Of a stretch of DNA of 64,000 bases, positions 17,607-27,352 are shown one piece after another. This stretch comes from Solimonas variicoloris DSM 15731. GTDB lineage: Bacteria; Pseudomonadota; Gammaproteobacteria; Nevskiales; Nevskiaceae. The DNA lies in contig NZ_KB907926.1 in NCBI RefSeq assembly GCF_000382285.1, positions 310,001 through 374,000 on the forward strand, read 5' to 3'. The position numbers and the translations under genes are program-made. Position 1 is the stretch's first letter. Each line of letters opens with the position of its first letter. Under the pieces are notes generated by a model. That model did not search any database. It saw only the letters and a program-made list of their open reading frames with translations, and was not told where the DNA came from.

Positions 17607-17639
17607 GATCCGGGGCGCGCAAGCGCCCCGGATCGTTTT
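17607..17639 (+). terminator. Intrinsic terminator
   Basis: GATCCGGGGCGC-GCAA-GCGCCCCGGATC makes a 12-bp perfect stem with a GNRA-type tetraloop, followed by GTTTT. It separates the small exported protein from aguA. Confidence 0.85.
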
Positions 17640-17677
17640 GCGCGCCATCCTCCCCTCGCCCCGACCGCTCCGCGCCG

Positions 17678-18730
17678 ATGACCGCCCCGTCCCCGATCGT
17701 CACCGCCACCGTCCTGCCCGCCGAATGGGCCCCGCAACGCGCCGTGCAGCTGACCTGGCCGCGTCCCGAGGGCGACTTCGCGCGCCACTTCGATACCGTC
17801 GAGGACACCTTCCTGTCGATCGCCGTGGCGATCACCTACTTCGAAGACCTCATCATCGCCGCCGGCCCCGATCTGGAGACGCTGCGCAGGCGTCTGGTCG
17901 AAGGCGGCGCCAAGGCCGAGCGCCTGCATCTGTACACGGTGCCGGCCAACGACGTCTGGGCGCGCGACCACGGTCCGATCACGGTGTTCCGCAACGGCCG
18001 GCCGGTGCATCTCGATTTCGTCTTCAACGGCTGGGGCGGCAAGTTCGACGCCACGCTCGACAACCTCGTCACGCGCGAACTCGCGGCACAGCAGGTCTGG
18101 CAGGCGCCGGTCGAATCGCTCGACTTCGTGCTCGAAGGCGGCGGCATCGAATCGGACGGCGCTGGCACGCTGCTGACCACCGAGCGCTGCCTGCTGGCCG
18201 AGACGCGCAACCCGCAATTCGACCGCGCGCAGATCGAGGAGCGGCTGCAGCAGTGGTTCGGCGTCGAGCGCGTGCTGTGGCTCAAGCACGGCGACCTGAT
18301 CGGCGACGACACCGACGGCCACATCGACACCATCGCGCGCTTCTGCGACGCGCGCACGATCGCCTACCAGGCTTGCGACGACGAACAGGACGCGCACTAC
18401 GAAGACCTCAAGGCGATGGAGGCGGAGCTGCGGGCGCTGCGCACGCGCGACGGCGAGCCCTACCGGCTGGTGCCGCTGCCCCTGCCGCTGCCGGTCTTCG
18501 ACGAGGATGGCCGGCGCCTGCCGGCCGGCTATCCGAACTTCCTGATCCTGAACGGCGCCGTGCTGGTGCCGACCTACGGCGATCCGAACGACGCGGTCGC
18601 GCTCGAGCGCTTGCGCCCCTGCTTCCCCGGGCGCAAGGTGATCGGCATCGATTGCCGCGCGCTGATCCAGCAGTACGGCAGCCTGCACTGCGTCACCATG
18701 CAGATTCCCAGCGTCTCCGCCAGCGAGTAG
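17678..18730 (+). CDS. aguA: Agmatine deiminase
   Basis: Converts agmatine to N-carbamoylputrescine and ammonia, a step from arginine to putrescine. The 350-residue guanidino-modifying enzyme shows VPANDVWARDHGP, NGWGGKF, DFVLEGGGIESDG, DTDGHIDTIARF, NFLILNGAVLVPTYGD and the catalytic-Cys end GSLHCVTMQIP. It is immediately followed by aguB (7-bp gap), so both steps are co-expressed. Confidence 0.96.
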   Translation: MTAPSPIVTATVLPAEWAPQRAVQLTWPRPEGDFARHFDTVEDTFLSIAVAITYFEDLIIAAGPDLETLRRRLVEGGAKAERLHLYTVPANDVWARDHGPITVFRNGRPVHLDFVFNGWGGKFDATLDNLVTRELAAQQVWQAPVESLDFVLEGGGIESDGAGTLLTTERCLLAETRNPQFDRAQIEERLQQWFGVERVLWLKHGDLIGDDTDGHIDTIARFCDARTIAYQACDDEQDAHYEDLKAMEAELRALRTRDGEPYRLVPLPLPLPVFDEDGRRLPAGYPNFLILNGAVLVPTYGDPNDAVALERLRPCFPGRKVIGIDCRALIQQYGSLHCVTMQIPSVSASE

Positions 18731-18737
18731 TGAAGCG

Positions 18738-19628
18738 ATGAGCCAGAACAAGACCCTGCGCGTCGGCATCGTGCAGCAGCCGTGCACGCCGGAGCGCGAG
18801 ATCAATCTGAAGATGTCGGAAGAAGGCATCCGCGCGGCGGCGGCCGGCGGCGCCAAGCTCGTGCTGCTGCAGGAGCTGCACACCTCGCTGTACTTCTGCC
18901 AGCACGAGTCGACCGAGCTGTTCGACCTCGCCGAAGCGATCCCGGGACCGTCCACCGCATGGCTCGGCGATCTCGCCAAGGAGCTGGGCGTCGTCATCGT
19001 CGGCTCGCTGTTCGAGCGCCGCGCGCCGGGCCTCTACCACAACACCGCGGTGGTGCTCGAAAGCGACGGCCGCCTCGCCGGCATCTACCGCAAGATGCAC
19101 ATCCCGGACGATCCGGGCTACTACGAGAAGTTCTATTTCACGCCCGGCGACCTCGGCTTCACGCCGATCGACACCAGCGTCGGCCGCCTCGGCGTGCTGG
19201 TCTGCTGGGACCAGTGGTATCCGGAAGGCGCGCGCCTGATGGCGCTGGCCGGCGCCGACCTGCTGCTGTACCCGACCGCGATCGGCTGGAACCCGCAGGA
19301 CGACGACGCCGAGAAGGCGCGCCAGCGCGACGCCTGGGTGACGATCCAGCGCGCGCACGCCGTCGCCAACGGCCTGCCGGTGCTGGTCGCCAACCGCGTC
19401 GGTTTCGAGCCCGATCCGACCGGCCAGTGGCCGGGCGCACAGTTCTGGGGGCACAGCTTCGTCGCCGGACCGCAGGGCGAGTTCATCGCCAAGGCCGGCG
19501 AGAAAGCCGACGTCCTGCTCGCCGACATCGATCTGCAGCGCAGCGAGAACGTGCGCCGCTGGTGGCCGTTCCTGCGCGACCGCCGCATCGACGCCTACGG
19601 CGAACTGACGCAGCGCTTCCGCCGCTGA
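18738..19628 (+). CDS. aguB: N-carbamoylputrescine amidase
   Basis: Hydrolyses N-carbamoylputrescine to putrescine. The 296-residue nitrilase-superfamily protein has the Glu-Lys-Cys triad in LLQELHTSLYF, IYRKMHIPDDPGYYEKFYF and LVCWDQWYPEGAR. The family markers PTAIGWNP and WGHSFVAGPQGEF are present. It completes the two-step pathway begun by aguA. Confidence 0.96.
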   Translation: MSQNKTLRVGIVQQPCTPEREINLKMSEEGIRAAAAGGAKLVLLQELHTSLYFCQHESTELFDLAEAIPGPSTAWLGDLAKELGVVIVGSLFERRAPGLYHNTAVVLESDGRLAGIYRKMHIPDDPGYYEKFYFTPGDLGFTPIDTSVGRLGVLVCWDQWYPEGARLMALAGADLLLYPTAIGWNPQDDDAEKARQRDAWVTIQRAHAVANGLPVLVANRVGFEPDPTGQWPGAQFWGHSFVAGPQGEFIAKAGEKADVLLADIDLQRSENVRRWWPFLRDRRIDAYGELTQRFRR

Positions 19629-19716
19629 ACCCGCGCATGACGATGCCGGCTGGCCTGCGCAGCGCCGCCGCGATGCCCGCGGTGGCGGCTGCGCACGGCC
19701 GCCTCGCCGCAGAGCG

Positions 19717-21351
19717 ATGGGCTCGATAGAAGTCGCCCTGTTCATGCTGCTCGCCGTGCTGGCGAGCGGCTATGTGGTGCGCGTGCTGCCGTTCTCGCTG
19801 CCGCTGCCGCTGGTGCAGATCGGGCTCGGCGCGATCATCGCCGGCAGCTTCAACCGCGGCGTCGGCCTCGATCCGGACATCTTCTTCCTGTTGTTCCTGC
19901 CGCCGCTGCTGTTCCTCGACGGCTGGCGCATTCCCAAGGACGGTCTGTTCCGCGATCTGCCGGTCGTGCTCGAACTGGCGCTCGGCCTGGTGCTGTTCAC
20001 CGTGGTCGGCGCCGGCTTTCTGATCCACTGGCTGATTCCGGCGATCCCGCTGCCGGTCGCCTTCGCGCTCGCCGCGATCCTCTCGCCGACCGACCCGATC
20101 GCGGTCTCGTCGATCGCCGCGCGCGCGCCGATCCCGAAGCGGCTGATGCACATCCTCGAAGGCGAATCGCTGCTCAACGACGCGTCCGGCCTGGTCTGTT
20201 TCCGCTTCGCCGTCGCCGCGGCGATGACCGGCGGCTTCTCGCTGGCCTCGGCTTCGCTGACCTTCCTGTGGCTGGCGGCGGCCGGCATCGCCGTCGGCTT
20301 CGGCTTCACGCTCGGCGCGACGCGCGCCCAGCAATGGCTGTCGCGGCACTTCGGCGAGGAGAGCGGCGCGTCGATCCTGCTGAGCCTGCTGATTCCGTTC
20401 GGCGCCTACCTGATCGCCGAGCACATCGGCGCGTCCGGCATCCTCGCTGCGGTCGCCGCCGGCATCACGATGAGCTACGTCGAGCTCAGCGGCACCGCGC
20501 TGGCCACCACGCGCGTGCAGCGCACGGCGGTATGGGACACCGTGCAGTTCGCGCTCAACGGCATCATGTTCGTGCTGCTCGGCGAGCAGCTGCCGCGCAT
20601 CCTGCGTGACGCCGTGACCTCGGTCGAACAGAGCGGCCACGTCAATCCGTGGTGGCTGGCGGTCTACGTGCTGGCCATTACCTTCGGCCTGTTCGCGCTG
20701 CGCCTGCTGTGGGTCTGGGGCTCGCTGCGCGTCAGCCTGTTCAAGACGCGGCACCGGCCGCGCACCGAGCGGCGTCCGCACTGGCGGCTGATCGTCGCGA
20801 CCTCGCTGGCCGGCGTGCGCGGCGCCGTGACCCTGGCCGGCGTGCTGACGCTGCCGCTGGCCCTGCCCGACGGCAGCGCCTTCCCGGCCCGCGACCTGGC
20901 GATCTTCCTCGCCACCTCGGTGATTCTGGTATCGCTGCTGCTGGCCAGCGTCGGCCTGCCGCGCCTGCTGACCGGCCTCGAACTGCCGGCCGAGCCGGAA
21001 ACGCATCGCGAGGAAGACCACGCTCGGCGCAGCGCTGCGCGCGCCGCGGTCGCCGCCATCCGCCAGGCGCAGAGCGCGCATGCGCGCTCGCCGACCGACG
21101 TCGAGCTCTACACCAGTGCCGCCGCGCGCGTCATCGCGCTCTACCAGCGCCGCCTCGGCGAAAGCTCGTCGGCCGGCGTCGCCGCCGGCCAGCTGCGTCG
21201 CGCCGACGAAGCCGAACGCGAGCTGCGTCTGGCCGGCCTCTCCGCCGAACGCGAGGCGATCTTCGCGCTGGCCCGCCACGGCCGCATCTCCGACGAGGTG
21301 TCGCGCAAGCTGGTGCGCGAGATCGACCTGATCGAGGCGCGCTACCGCTAG
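19717..21351 (+). CDS. CPA1-family Na+/H+ antiporter
   Basis: Inner-membrane cation/proton exchanger, 544 residues with about 12 hydrophobic helices in the first 430, then a charged cytoplasmic tail of about 110 residues. Family motifs: FLLFLPPLLFLDGW, ILSPTDPIAVSSIAARAPIP, LEGESLLNDASGLV, and AGVRGAVTLAGVLTLPLALP. The transmembrane Asp residues in SPTDP and LLNDASG are the expected ion-binding positions. It resembles YjcE/NhaP-type exchangers; the ion preference is not predictable. It follows aguB by 88 bp, possibly in the same transcript. Confidence 0.92.
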   Translation: MGSIEVALFMLLAVLASGYVVRVLPFSLPLPLVQIGLGAIIAGSFNRGVGLDPDIFFLLFLPPLLFLDGWRIPKDGLFRDLPVVLELALGLVLFTVVGAGFLIHWLIPAIPLPVAFALAAILSPTDPIAVSSIAARAPIPKRLMHILEGESLLNDASGLVCFRFAVAAAMTGGFSLASASLTFLWLAAAGIAVGFGFTLGATRAQQWLSRHFGEESGASILLSLLIPFGAYLIAEHIGASGILAAVAAGITMSYVELSGTALATTRVQRTAVWDTVQFALNGIMFVLLGEQLPRILRDAVTSVEQSGHVNPWWLAVYVLAITFGLFALRLLWVWGSLRVSLFKTRHRPRTERRPHWRLIVATSLAGVRGAVTLAGVLTLPLALPDGSAFPARDLAIFLATSVILVSLLLASVGLPRLLTGLELPAEPETHREEDHARRSAARAAVAAIRQAQSAHARSPTDVELYTSAAARVIALYQRRLGESSSAGVAAGQLRRADEAERELRLAGLSAEREAIFALARHGRISDEVSRKLVREIDLIEARYR

Positions 21352-21431
21352 CCGCGGCCTCGGCGCGGCGCGGCCGTCCGCTGCCGGTGCGCTCCCGTAT
21401 CATGCGCGCACCCACTTTCCGGAGATTGACC

Positions 21432-22565
21432 TTGAACAACGAACTGGAGCTGTTCCGCGACACGGTGAAGCGCTTCTTCGCCGATCACGTCGAGCCGCAC
21501 TACGAGCAGTGGGAGAAGGCCGGCATCTTCCCGAAGGAACTCTATCTGCAGATGGGCGCGGCCGGCCTGCTCTGCGTCGACCAGCCCGAGGAATACGGCG
21601 GCATCGGCGCGCCGTTCGAGTTCTCCTGCGTGGTCGTCGAGGAGGCGGCGCGCATGGGTTTCCTGGCGCTGGCCTCGAACCTGACGGTGCACTCCGACAT
21701 CGTCGCGCCGTACATCCTGCATCTCGGCAGCGAGGCGCAGAAGCAGAAGTATCTGCCGAAGATGGCGAGCGGCGAGTGCATCGGCGCGGTCGGCATGACC
21801 GAGCCGGGCGCCGGCTCCGATCTGCAGGGCATGAAGACCAGCGCCCTGCCCGACGGCGACGATTACATCATCAACGGCTCGAAGACCTTCATCACCAACG
21901 GCCAGCATGCCGGCGTCGTCGTGCTGGCGACCAAGACCGATCCGAAGGCCGGCGCCAAGGGCACCACGCTGTTCACCGTCGACACCTCGCTGCCCGGCTT
22001 CAAGCGCGGCCGCAACCTCGACAAGATCGGCCTGCACTCGGCGGACACCTCGGAACTGTTCTTCGACAACCTGCGTGTGTCCAAGGACGACGTGCTCGGC
22101 CGCCTCGGCGGCGGCTTCGGCCACCTGATCGATGAGCTGCCGCGCGAGCGCCTGGTGCTCGCCGTCTCGGCCGTCGCCCACGCCCAGGGCGCACTCGAGA
22201 AGACCATCGAATACGTGACCACGCGCAAGGCCTTCGGCCAGCCGATCGCCGCGTTCCAGAACACGCGCTTCGAGCTGGCCAAGATCAAGACCGACATCGA
22301 AGTGCACCGCGCCTACATGGAGAAGTGCACGGCGCTGTACGCCGAAGGCAAGATGGACGTGCCGACCGCGGCGATGATCAAGCTGGCGACGACCGAGATG
22401 GAAGGCCGCGTCACCGACGCCTGCCTGCAGCTGTTCGGCGGCTACGGCTACATGACCGAGTATCCGATCTCGCGCTACTTCGTCGACGCGCGCATCCAGC
22501 GCATCTACGGCGGCACCAGCGAAATCATGAAAGAGGTCATCGCCCGCTCGCTCGTCGGCCGCTGA
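21432..22565 (+). CDS. Acyl-CoA dehydrogenase, first of a tandem pair
   Basis: FAD-dependent first step of beta-oxidation: acyl-CoA to trans-2-enoyl-CoA. It shows GAAGLLCVDQPEEYGG, GAVGMTEPGAGSDL (flavin/substrate loop), NGSKTFITNG, RKAFGQPIAAFQNTRF, LFGGYGYMTEYPISR and the catalytic-Glu region YGGTSEIMKE. I chose TTG 21432 because GGAG lies 7 nt before it and the protein then aligns end-to-end with its neighbour; ATG 21402 would add ten residues. Long-chain-type ACADs look most similar. Confidence 0.93.
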   Translation: MNNELELFRDTVKRFFADHVEPHYEQWEKAGIFPKELYLQMGAAGLLCVDQPEEYGGIGAPFEFSCVVVEEAARMGFLALASNLTVHSDIVAPYILHLGSEAQKQKYLPKMASGECIGAVGMTEPGAGSDLQGMKTSALPDGDDYIINGSKTFITNGQHAGVVVLATKTDPKAGAKGTTLFTVDTSLPGFKRGRNLDKIGLHSADTSELFFDNLRVSKDDVLGRLGGGFGHLIDELPRERLVLAVSAVAHAQGALEKTIEYVTTRKAFGQPIAAFQNTRFELAKIKTDIEVHRAYMEKCTALYAEGKMDVPTAAMIKLATTEMEGRVTDACLQLFGGYGYMTEYPISRYFVDARIQRIYGGTSEIMKEVIARSLVGR

Positions 22566-22860
22566 AGTCCGCTGCGCCGCTGCGCGTGGCCTTGCGGCCG
22601 CGCGCAGCGGCGACGGCGGCGCCATGCCCGTCCGAGCGTCGGCGCCCGTCCACGACGGACGCCGGCCGCACGACGCCAGGGGTGTGCTCCGGCCGCACGC
22701 GCGCACGCTGCCCGGCGGGATCGCCCGCCGCGCGACCGACCACAGGCCGCCATCGCCGCCGGCCCTGCTACTGCGATCCGGGGATGCCGCGCGACCCGTT
22801 CTGCGCGAAAATCGGCGGCGCACGCCCCTTTCTCCCCTTTCCTCTTTCCATCTACCTGCC
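22566..22860. other. 295-bp GC-rich spacer between the tandem acyl-CoA dehydrogenase genes
   Basis: Nothing convincing is visible here: no homologous coding remnant, no terminator with a T-run and no clear promoter. The first ~250 bp are extremely GC-rich. A pyrimidine-rich stretch precedes the ATG at 22861. Confidence 0.5.
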
Positions 22861-24012
22861 ATGACTGCCGCCGAACCGCTTGCCGCCGAACTCTCCGACT
22901 GGCGCGACACCGTCCGCCGCTTCCTCGCCGACGAGGTCGAGCCGCATTACGAGAAGTGGGAAAAGGACGGCATCGTGCCGAAGTCGCTGTACCTCAAGCT
23001 CGGCGCCGCCGGCCTGCTCTGCGTCGACATGCCAGACGAGTACGGCGGCAGCGGCGCACCGCTGGAATTCGCCTTCGCGATCCACGAGGAGGCGGCGCGG
23101 CTCGGCTACATGTCGCTGTGCTCGAACATGATGATGCACTCCGACATCGTCGCGCCGTACATCCTGCACCTCGGCAGCGAGGCACAGAAGCAGAAATACC
23201 TGCCGAAGATGGCCAGCGGCGAATGCTTCGGCGCGCTGGCGATGACCGAGCCGGGCGCCGGCTCCGACCTGCAGGCGATCAAGACCTCGGCGACGCCGCA
23301 CGGTGACGGCTGGCGCCTCAACGGCTCGAAGACCTTCATCACCAACGGCCAGCACGCCGGCGTCGTCATCGTCGCCGCCAAGACCGATCCGAAGGCCGGC
23401 GCCAAGGGCACCACGCTGTTCCTCGTCGATACCGATCTGCCGGGCTTCCGCCGCGGCCGCAACCTCGACAAGATCGGCATGCACGCGGCCGACACCTCGG
23501 AGCTGTTCTTCGACGACGTGCCGCTCGGCCCCGACGCCGTGCTCGGCCGCGTCGGCAACGGCTTCGGCCACCTGATCGACGAGCTGCCGCGCGAGCGCCT
23601 GATGCTCGCGGTCGCCGCCGTCGCTCACGCCGAGGGCGCGCTGGAGCGCACGATCGCCTACGTGCGCGAGCGCAAGGCCTTCGGCCAGCCGGTGTCGAGC
23701 TTCCAGAACACGCGCTTCGAGCTGGCCAAGATCAAGACCGACGTCGAAGTGCACCGCGCCTACTACGAGAAGTGCCGCCGGCTCTACGCGGAAGGCCGGC
23801 TCGATGTGCCGACCGCGGCGATGATCAAGCTCGCGACCAGCGAGATGGAAGGCCGCGTCGTCGACGCCTGTCTGCAGCTGTTCGGCGGCTACGGCTACAT
23901 GACCGAGTATCCGATCTCGCGCTACTGGACCGATGCGCGCATCCAGCGCATCTACGGCGGCACCAACGAGATCATGAAGGAAGTCATCGCGCGCGCGCTG
24001 GTCGGGCGCTGA
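22861..24012 (+). CDS. Acyl-CoA dehydrogenase, second of a tandem pair
   Basis: A 383-residue paralogue of the preceding gene; most residues are identical by eye across the whole length, including GALAMTEPGAGSDL, NGSKTFITNGQHAGVV, AKGTTLF, GRNLDKIG, FGHLIDELPRERL and YGGTNEIMKEVIARALVGR. It catalyses the same FAD-dependent alpha,beta-dehydrogenation. Differences concentrate in the N-terminal helix and around residues 60-80, which line the acyl pocket region in this family, so the two may differ in chain-length preference (inference). Confidence 0.94.
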   Translation: MTAAEPLAAELSDWRDTVRRFLADEVEPHYEKWEKDGIVPKSLYLKLGAAGLLCVDMPDEYGGSGAPLEFAFAIHEEAARLGYMSLCSNMMMHSDIVAPYILHLGSEAQKQKYLPKMASGECFGALAMTEPGAGSDLQAIKTSATPHGDGWRLNGSKTFITNGQHAGVVIVAAKTDPKAGAKGTTLFLVDTDLPGFRRGRNLDKIGMHAADTSELFFDDVPLGPDAVLGRVGNGFGHLIDELPRERLMLAVAAVAHAEGALERTIAYVRERKAFGQPVSSFQNTRFELAKIKTDVEVHRAYYEKCRRLYAEGRLDVPTAAMIKLATSEMEGRVVDACLQLFGGYGYMTEYPISRYWTDARIQRIYGGTNEIMKEVIARALVGR

Positions 24013-24026
24013 CGGCACCGGCTGCC

Positions 24027-24060
24027 GGCCGGGACCGCGTGCGCCTCACGCGTCCCGGCC
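24027..24060. terminator. Hairpin between convergent genes
   Basis: GGCCGGGACCGCGT and ACGCGTCCCGGCC can form a long stem with one bulged base. It overlaps the end of the small lipoprotein gene and follows the second acyl-CoA dehydrogenase by 14 bp. No T-run, so only a possible terminator. Confidence 0.4.
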
Positions 24061-24366
24061 GCCCGGCCCTTCGTTCACCATGCAGCGACCGGTTTTCTGC
24101 AGCCAGTAGACCGTATTGCCGACCACCACGACCGATCCCGACACCACGGCCGAGAGCGGCAGCATCAGATAGGCAGCGATGATGCGAGTCCGGCACGAAT
24201 ACTCGGAAGTGCAGCCGCCGATCAGCGAGATCTGCTCCGCGGTGAGCGTCATCTTCTTGAACTGGATCTCGCACTCGGCATCGTAGAACAGCTCGGTCTT
24301 CGGCTTGATGACGTACGCGCAGCCGCTCGTCACACACACCGCCAGGCACAGCAGCAAGGCTTTCAT
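24046..24366 (-). CDS. Small lipoprotein of unknown function
   Basis: 106 residues: a lipoprotein signal (MKALLLCLAVCVTSGC), then YVIKPKTELFYDAECEIQFKKMTLT, a cysteine-containing stretch (GGCTSEYSCRTRI) and one hydrophobic segment (LMLPLSAVVSGSVVVVGNTVYWL). I do not recognise the family. ATG 24366 is preferred, with AGGAG 11 nt upstream; ATG 24375 is closer to that site but too close for good spacing. It is transcribed toward the acyl-CoA dehydrogenases. Confidence 0.7.
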   Translation of the reverse strand: MKALLLCLAVCVTSGCAYVIKPKTELFYDAECEIQFKKMTLTAEQISLIGGCTSEYSCRTRIIAAYLMLPLSAVVSGSVVVVGNTVYWLQKTGRCMVNEGPGGRDA

Positions 24367-24519
24367 CGGTCTCATCACTCCTGACTGCGACACTCGAATC
24401 GCCGGTTCGCGCCGCATCCTGGCGCCGCCTGGCATGTCGAGACGTGACGCCGCGCGCCTTGCGGCCGGCGCGCGAGACGGCACGGCGAGCTGTCCGGCAC
24501 CACCCTCGGCGCGCACCGC

Positions 24520-25530
24520 TCAGCGCACCGGCCGCAGCAGCGCCGGCGTCAGGCGGTTCGCGCAATCGCGACCCTGCTCGACGTCGTCGATGTTGGCGAG
24601 CGTGGTCGCGGCGATCGCGGCGAGCGCCTCGCGCGTGAAGAAGGCCTGGTGGCCGGTGATGACGACGTTCGGGAAGGTCAGCAGGCGCTGGAACACGTCG
24701 TCGGCGACGACCGTCGACGACAGATCCTCGAAGAACAGATCGCCTTCCTGCTCGTAGACGTCGAGGCCCAGCGCGCCGAGCTGGCCGCTCTTCAGCGCGC
24801 GAATCACCGCCTCGGTGTCGAGCAGGCCGCCGCGGCTGGTGTTGATCAGCATCGCGCCGCGCTTCATGCGCGCCAGCGCGGCCTCGTCGATCAGATGATG
24901 CGAATCCGGCGTCAGCGGGCAATGCAGCGAGACCATGTCGGACTCGCGCAGCAGCTCGGCCAGCTCGACGTAGCGCACGCCCGCGTCGAGCAGCGCCGGC
25001 GCCGGATCCGGATCGCTGGCGAGGATGCGGCAGCCGAAGCCGCGCAGGATGTGCGCGAAGACGCGGCCGATGCGGCCGGTGCCGACCACGCCGACCGTCT
25101 TGCCGTGCATGTCGAAGCCTTCGAGACCGTCGAGCAGGAAGTTGTTCTCGCGCACGCGGTTGTAGGCGCGGTGGAACTTGCGGTTGAGCGTCAGGATCAG
25201 GCCGACGGCGTGCTCGGCGACCGCATGCGGCGAGTATTCGGGCACGCGCACGAGGGTCAGTCCGCAATCCTCGGCGGCGCGCAGATCGACCTGATTGAAG
25301 CCGGCGCAGCGCAGCGCGATCAGCCGCACGCCGCGTCGCGCCAGCTCGCGCAGCGCCCGCGCGTCGAGCGCGTCGTTGACGAAGGTGCACAGCGCCGGAA
25401 AGCCGTCGGCCAGCGCCCAGGTCTCCGGCGCCAGCCGCGCCTCGACGAAGCGCAGCTCGTGGCGGCCGCCGTTGGCGGCCTCGAAGGCCCGGCGGTCATA
25501 TTCGCGGGCGCTGAAGAACAGGATGCGCAT
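24520..25530 (-). CDS. ldhA: D-lactate dehydrogenase (D-2-hydroxyacid dehydrogenase family)
   Basis: NAD-dependent reduction of pyruvate to D-lactate. The 336-residue protein has the nucleotide-binding motif [13 protein letters not shown], preceded by [20 protein letters not shown] and followed by [47 protein letters not shown] and [16 protein letters not shown]. The last supplies the catalytic His, and the arrangement is the fermentative LdhA type rather than phosphoglycerate dehydrogenase. It is divergent from the MFS gene at 25674. Confidence 0.92.
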   Translation of the reverse strand: MRILFFSAREYDRRAFEAANGGRHELRFVEARLAPETWALADGFPALCTFVNDALDARALRELARRGVRLIALRCAGFNQVDLRAAEDCGLTLVRVPEYSPHAVAEHAVGLILTLNRKFHRAYNRVRENNFLLDGLEGFDMHGKTVGVVGTGRIGRVFAHILRGFGCRILASDPDPAPALLDAGVRYVELAELLRESDMVSLHCPLTPDSHHLIDEAALARMKRGAMLINTSRGGLLDTEAVIRALKSGQLGALGLDVYEQEGDLFFEDLSSTVVADDVFQRLLTFPNVVITGHQAFFTREALAAIAATTLANIDDVEQGRDCANRLTPALLRPVR

Positions 25531-25673
25531 GCCTGGATGAGCAGAGATCGGGAAAGCGGGATCGGCGGCGCCACCGTGCCGTGCGCGCCGCGCGCGGTCA
25601 AGGCGGCGCCGATTGGACAGCTGCGCGACCTCGGCGTACGGTGCGCGCCGCCTTTGCCTGGAGCCTGTTCCGG

Positions 25674-26828
25674 ATGGACCGCCGTCGCGTCGCCGTCTGT
25701 CTGTGCGGTGCCGCCGCCTTCGTGCCGCTGTACGCGCCGCAGTCGCTGCTGCCGCTGCTGCGGCACTTCGTCGGCCAGAACGCGGCGATGGCCGGCGCCA
25801 TCGTCTCGGCCGGCACCGCCGGCGTCGCCCTCGCCGCGCCGTTCATGGGCCAGCTCGCCGATCGCCTCGGCCGCCGCCGCGTGATCGTGCTCGCCGCCTT
25901 CCTCGCGGTGATCCCGAGCCTGCTGTCGGCGCTGGCGCCGACGCCGGCGCTGCTGGTCGCCGCGCGCCTGCTCGAAGGCCTGGCGCTGCCCGGCATCTTC
26001 GCGGTGACGGTCGCCTACACCGCCGACGAGTGGCCGCCGCTGGAAGCGCGGCCGATCACTGCGCTGTACGTCGCCGGCACGATCGGCGGCGGCTTCAGCG
26101 GGCGCCTGCTGTCGGGACTGGTCGCCGAATTCGCCGGCTGGCGCTGGGGCTTCGTCGCGCTGGCCGTGCTGCAGCTGGCGCTGGCCGCGCTGATCTACGC
26201 CTGGCTCACGCCGGAGCGCGCGCGGCCACGTGTCGGCCGGGAAACGCGGCCGCGGCTCACCGAGCTGCTCGCGACGCCGGCGCTGCGCAGCGTCTACGCC
26301 GCCGGCTTCGCGCTGCTGTTCGCGCTAGTCGCCGGCTTCACCTACGTCTCGCTGCGCCTCGCCGAGCCGCCGTTCGGACTCGGCCCGGGCGGACTGTCGG
26401 CGATCTTCACGGTCTATCTGGTCGGCATGCTGACGACGCCGTGGTCCGGGCGCCTGCTGAACCGCTACGGCCACGCCACCGTGCTGGCCTGGGCCTGGGC
26501 GACGGCGATCGCCGGCCTGTGCGTGACGCTGCTGCCGTCGCTGGCGGCGGTGATCGCCGGGCTGATCCTGTTCTCGGCCGGGCTGTTCTTCGCGCAGACG
26601 GCGGCGACGACTTTCGTCGGCGAGGCGATGCCAGCGGCGCGCGGCGCCGCCGTCGGCCTGTACGTGACCAGCTATTACCTCGGCGGCAGCGTCGGCGGCG
26701 TGCTGCCGGCGCCGCTGTGGAGCGCCGCCGGCTGGCCCGGCGTGGTCGCGCTGATCGCCGCCGCGGGCCTGCTGTCGGTCATGCTCGGCCGCCGCGGCTT
26801 TCGTCGTCACGCGGCGGCGGCACGCTAG
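25674..26828 (+). CDS. MFS transporter (drug/solute efflux type)
   Basis: 384 residues with about 12 hydrophobic segments. The MFS motif [14 protein letters not shown] lies between helices 2 and 3, and [18 protein letters not shown] is around helices 5-6. The pattern is like the YnfM/AraJ group of 12-helix exporters. I chose ATG 25674 ([23 protein letters not shown]) because the earlier in-frame start at 25581 would add a charged non-membrane leader. The substrate is unknown. Its 3' end overlaps the convergent gene by 50 bp. Confidence 0.88.
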   Translation: MDRRRVAVCLCGAAAFVPLYAPQSLLPLLRHFVGQNAAMAGAIVSAGTAGVALAAPFMGQLADRLGRRRVIVLAAFLAVIPSLLSALAPTPALLVAARLLEGLALPGIFAVTVAYTADEWPPLEARPITALYVAGTIGGGFSGRLLSGLVAEFAGWRWGFVALAVLQLALAALIYAWLTPERARPRVGRETRPRLTELLATPALRSVYAAGFALLFALVAGFTYVSLRLAEPPFGLGPGGLSAIFTVYLVGMLTTPWSGRLLNRYGHATVLAWAWATAIAGLCVTLLPSLAAVIAGLILFSAGLFFAQTAATTFVGEAMPAARGAAVGLYVTSYYLGGSVGGVLPAPLWSAAGWPGVVALIAAAGLLSVMLGRRGFRRHAAAAR

Positions 26829-27255
26829 CGTCCGCCGCAGCGTCCGGCGCGGCCGCCGGCGCCGCGTCGTCGGCGGCGCGGCGCGGCGCGCTCGGGCGCA
26901 GATGGGCGGTGGCGATCGACTTCAGCTCAGGCGGCAGCATCCACTCCGAAATCTCGTAGCCGGCCTGGTTCATCGCCCGCACCAGCGCTTCGACGTACTT
27001 GCCGTGGCCGCGCGTGCTGACCATGCTGCCCGGCCGCGACACCAGCGTGCCGATCTGCTCGAACAGGCGGCCGCGGTCGCTGACCATGTTGCCGGTCGCC
27101 GGTTTCGCCGCGGCCCATTTCTGCGCCTGATGGAACTCCTGCGTGAAGGTCACGAAGGCGCCGCCGCCGTCGATGACGACCTGCACGATGTCGCCCTGGC
27201 GGATGACGCGGGCGCGGCTGACGGCGGATTCGAACAGGCTGAGCGTACGTTTCAT
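26779..27255 (-). CDS. Conserved-looking protein of unknown function
   Basis: 158 residues. The first ~120 look like a folded domain (MKRTLSLFESAVSRARVIRQG, VVIDGGGAFVTFTQEFHQAQKWAAAKP, SMVSTRGHGKYVEALVRAMNQAGYEISEWML); the last ~40 are Ala/Pro/Asp-rich and probably disordered. There is no signal peptide or membrane segment. I do not recognise the family. It lies 97 bp upstream of, and on the same strand as, the end of the threonine dehydratase gene, and overlaps the convergent MFS gene. Confidence 0.65.
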   Translation of the reverse strand: MKRTLSLFESAVSRARVIRQGDIVQVVIDGGGAFVTFTQEFHQAQKWAAAKPATGNMVSDRGRLFEQIGTLVSRPGSMVSTRGHGKYVEALVRAMNQAGYEISEWMLPPELKSIATAHLRPSAPRRAADDAAPAAAPDAAADASVPPPRDDESRGGRA

Positions 27256-27352
27256 TCGGGCATCCAGGCGCAAGCGGCGCGCCGCGGGCGGTGCGCCTCG
27301 CCGACAGCGTAGCGCAGCCGCCGTGCCGGCTCCCCTGCCCGTCGTCAACGCG

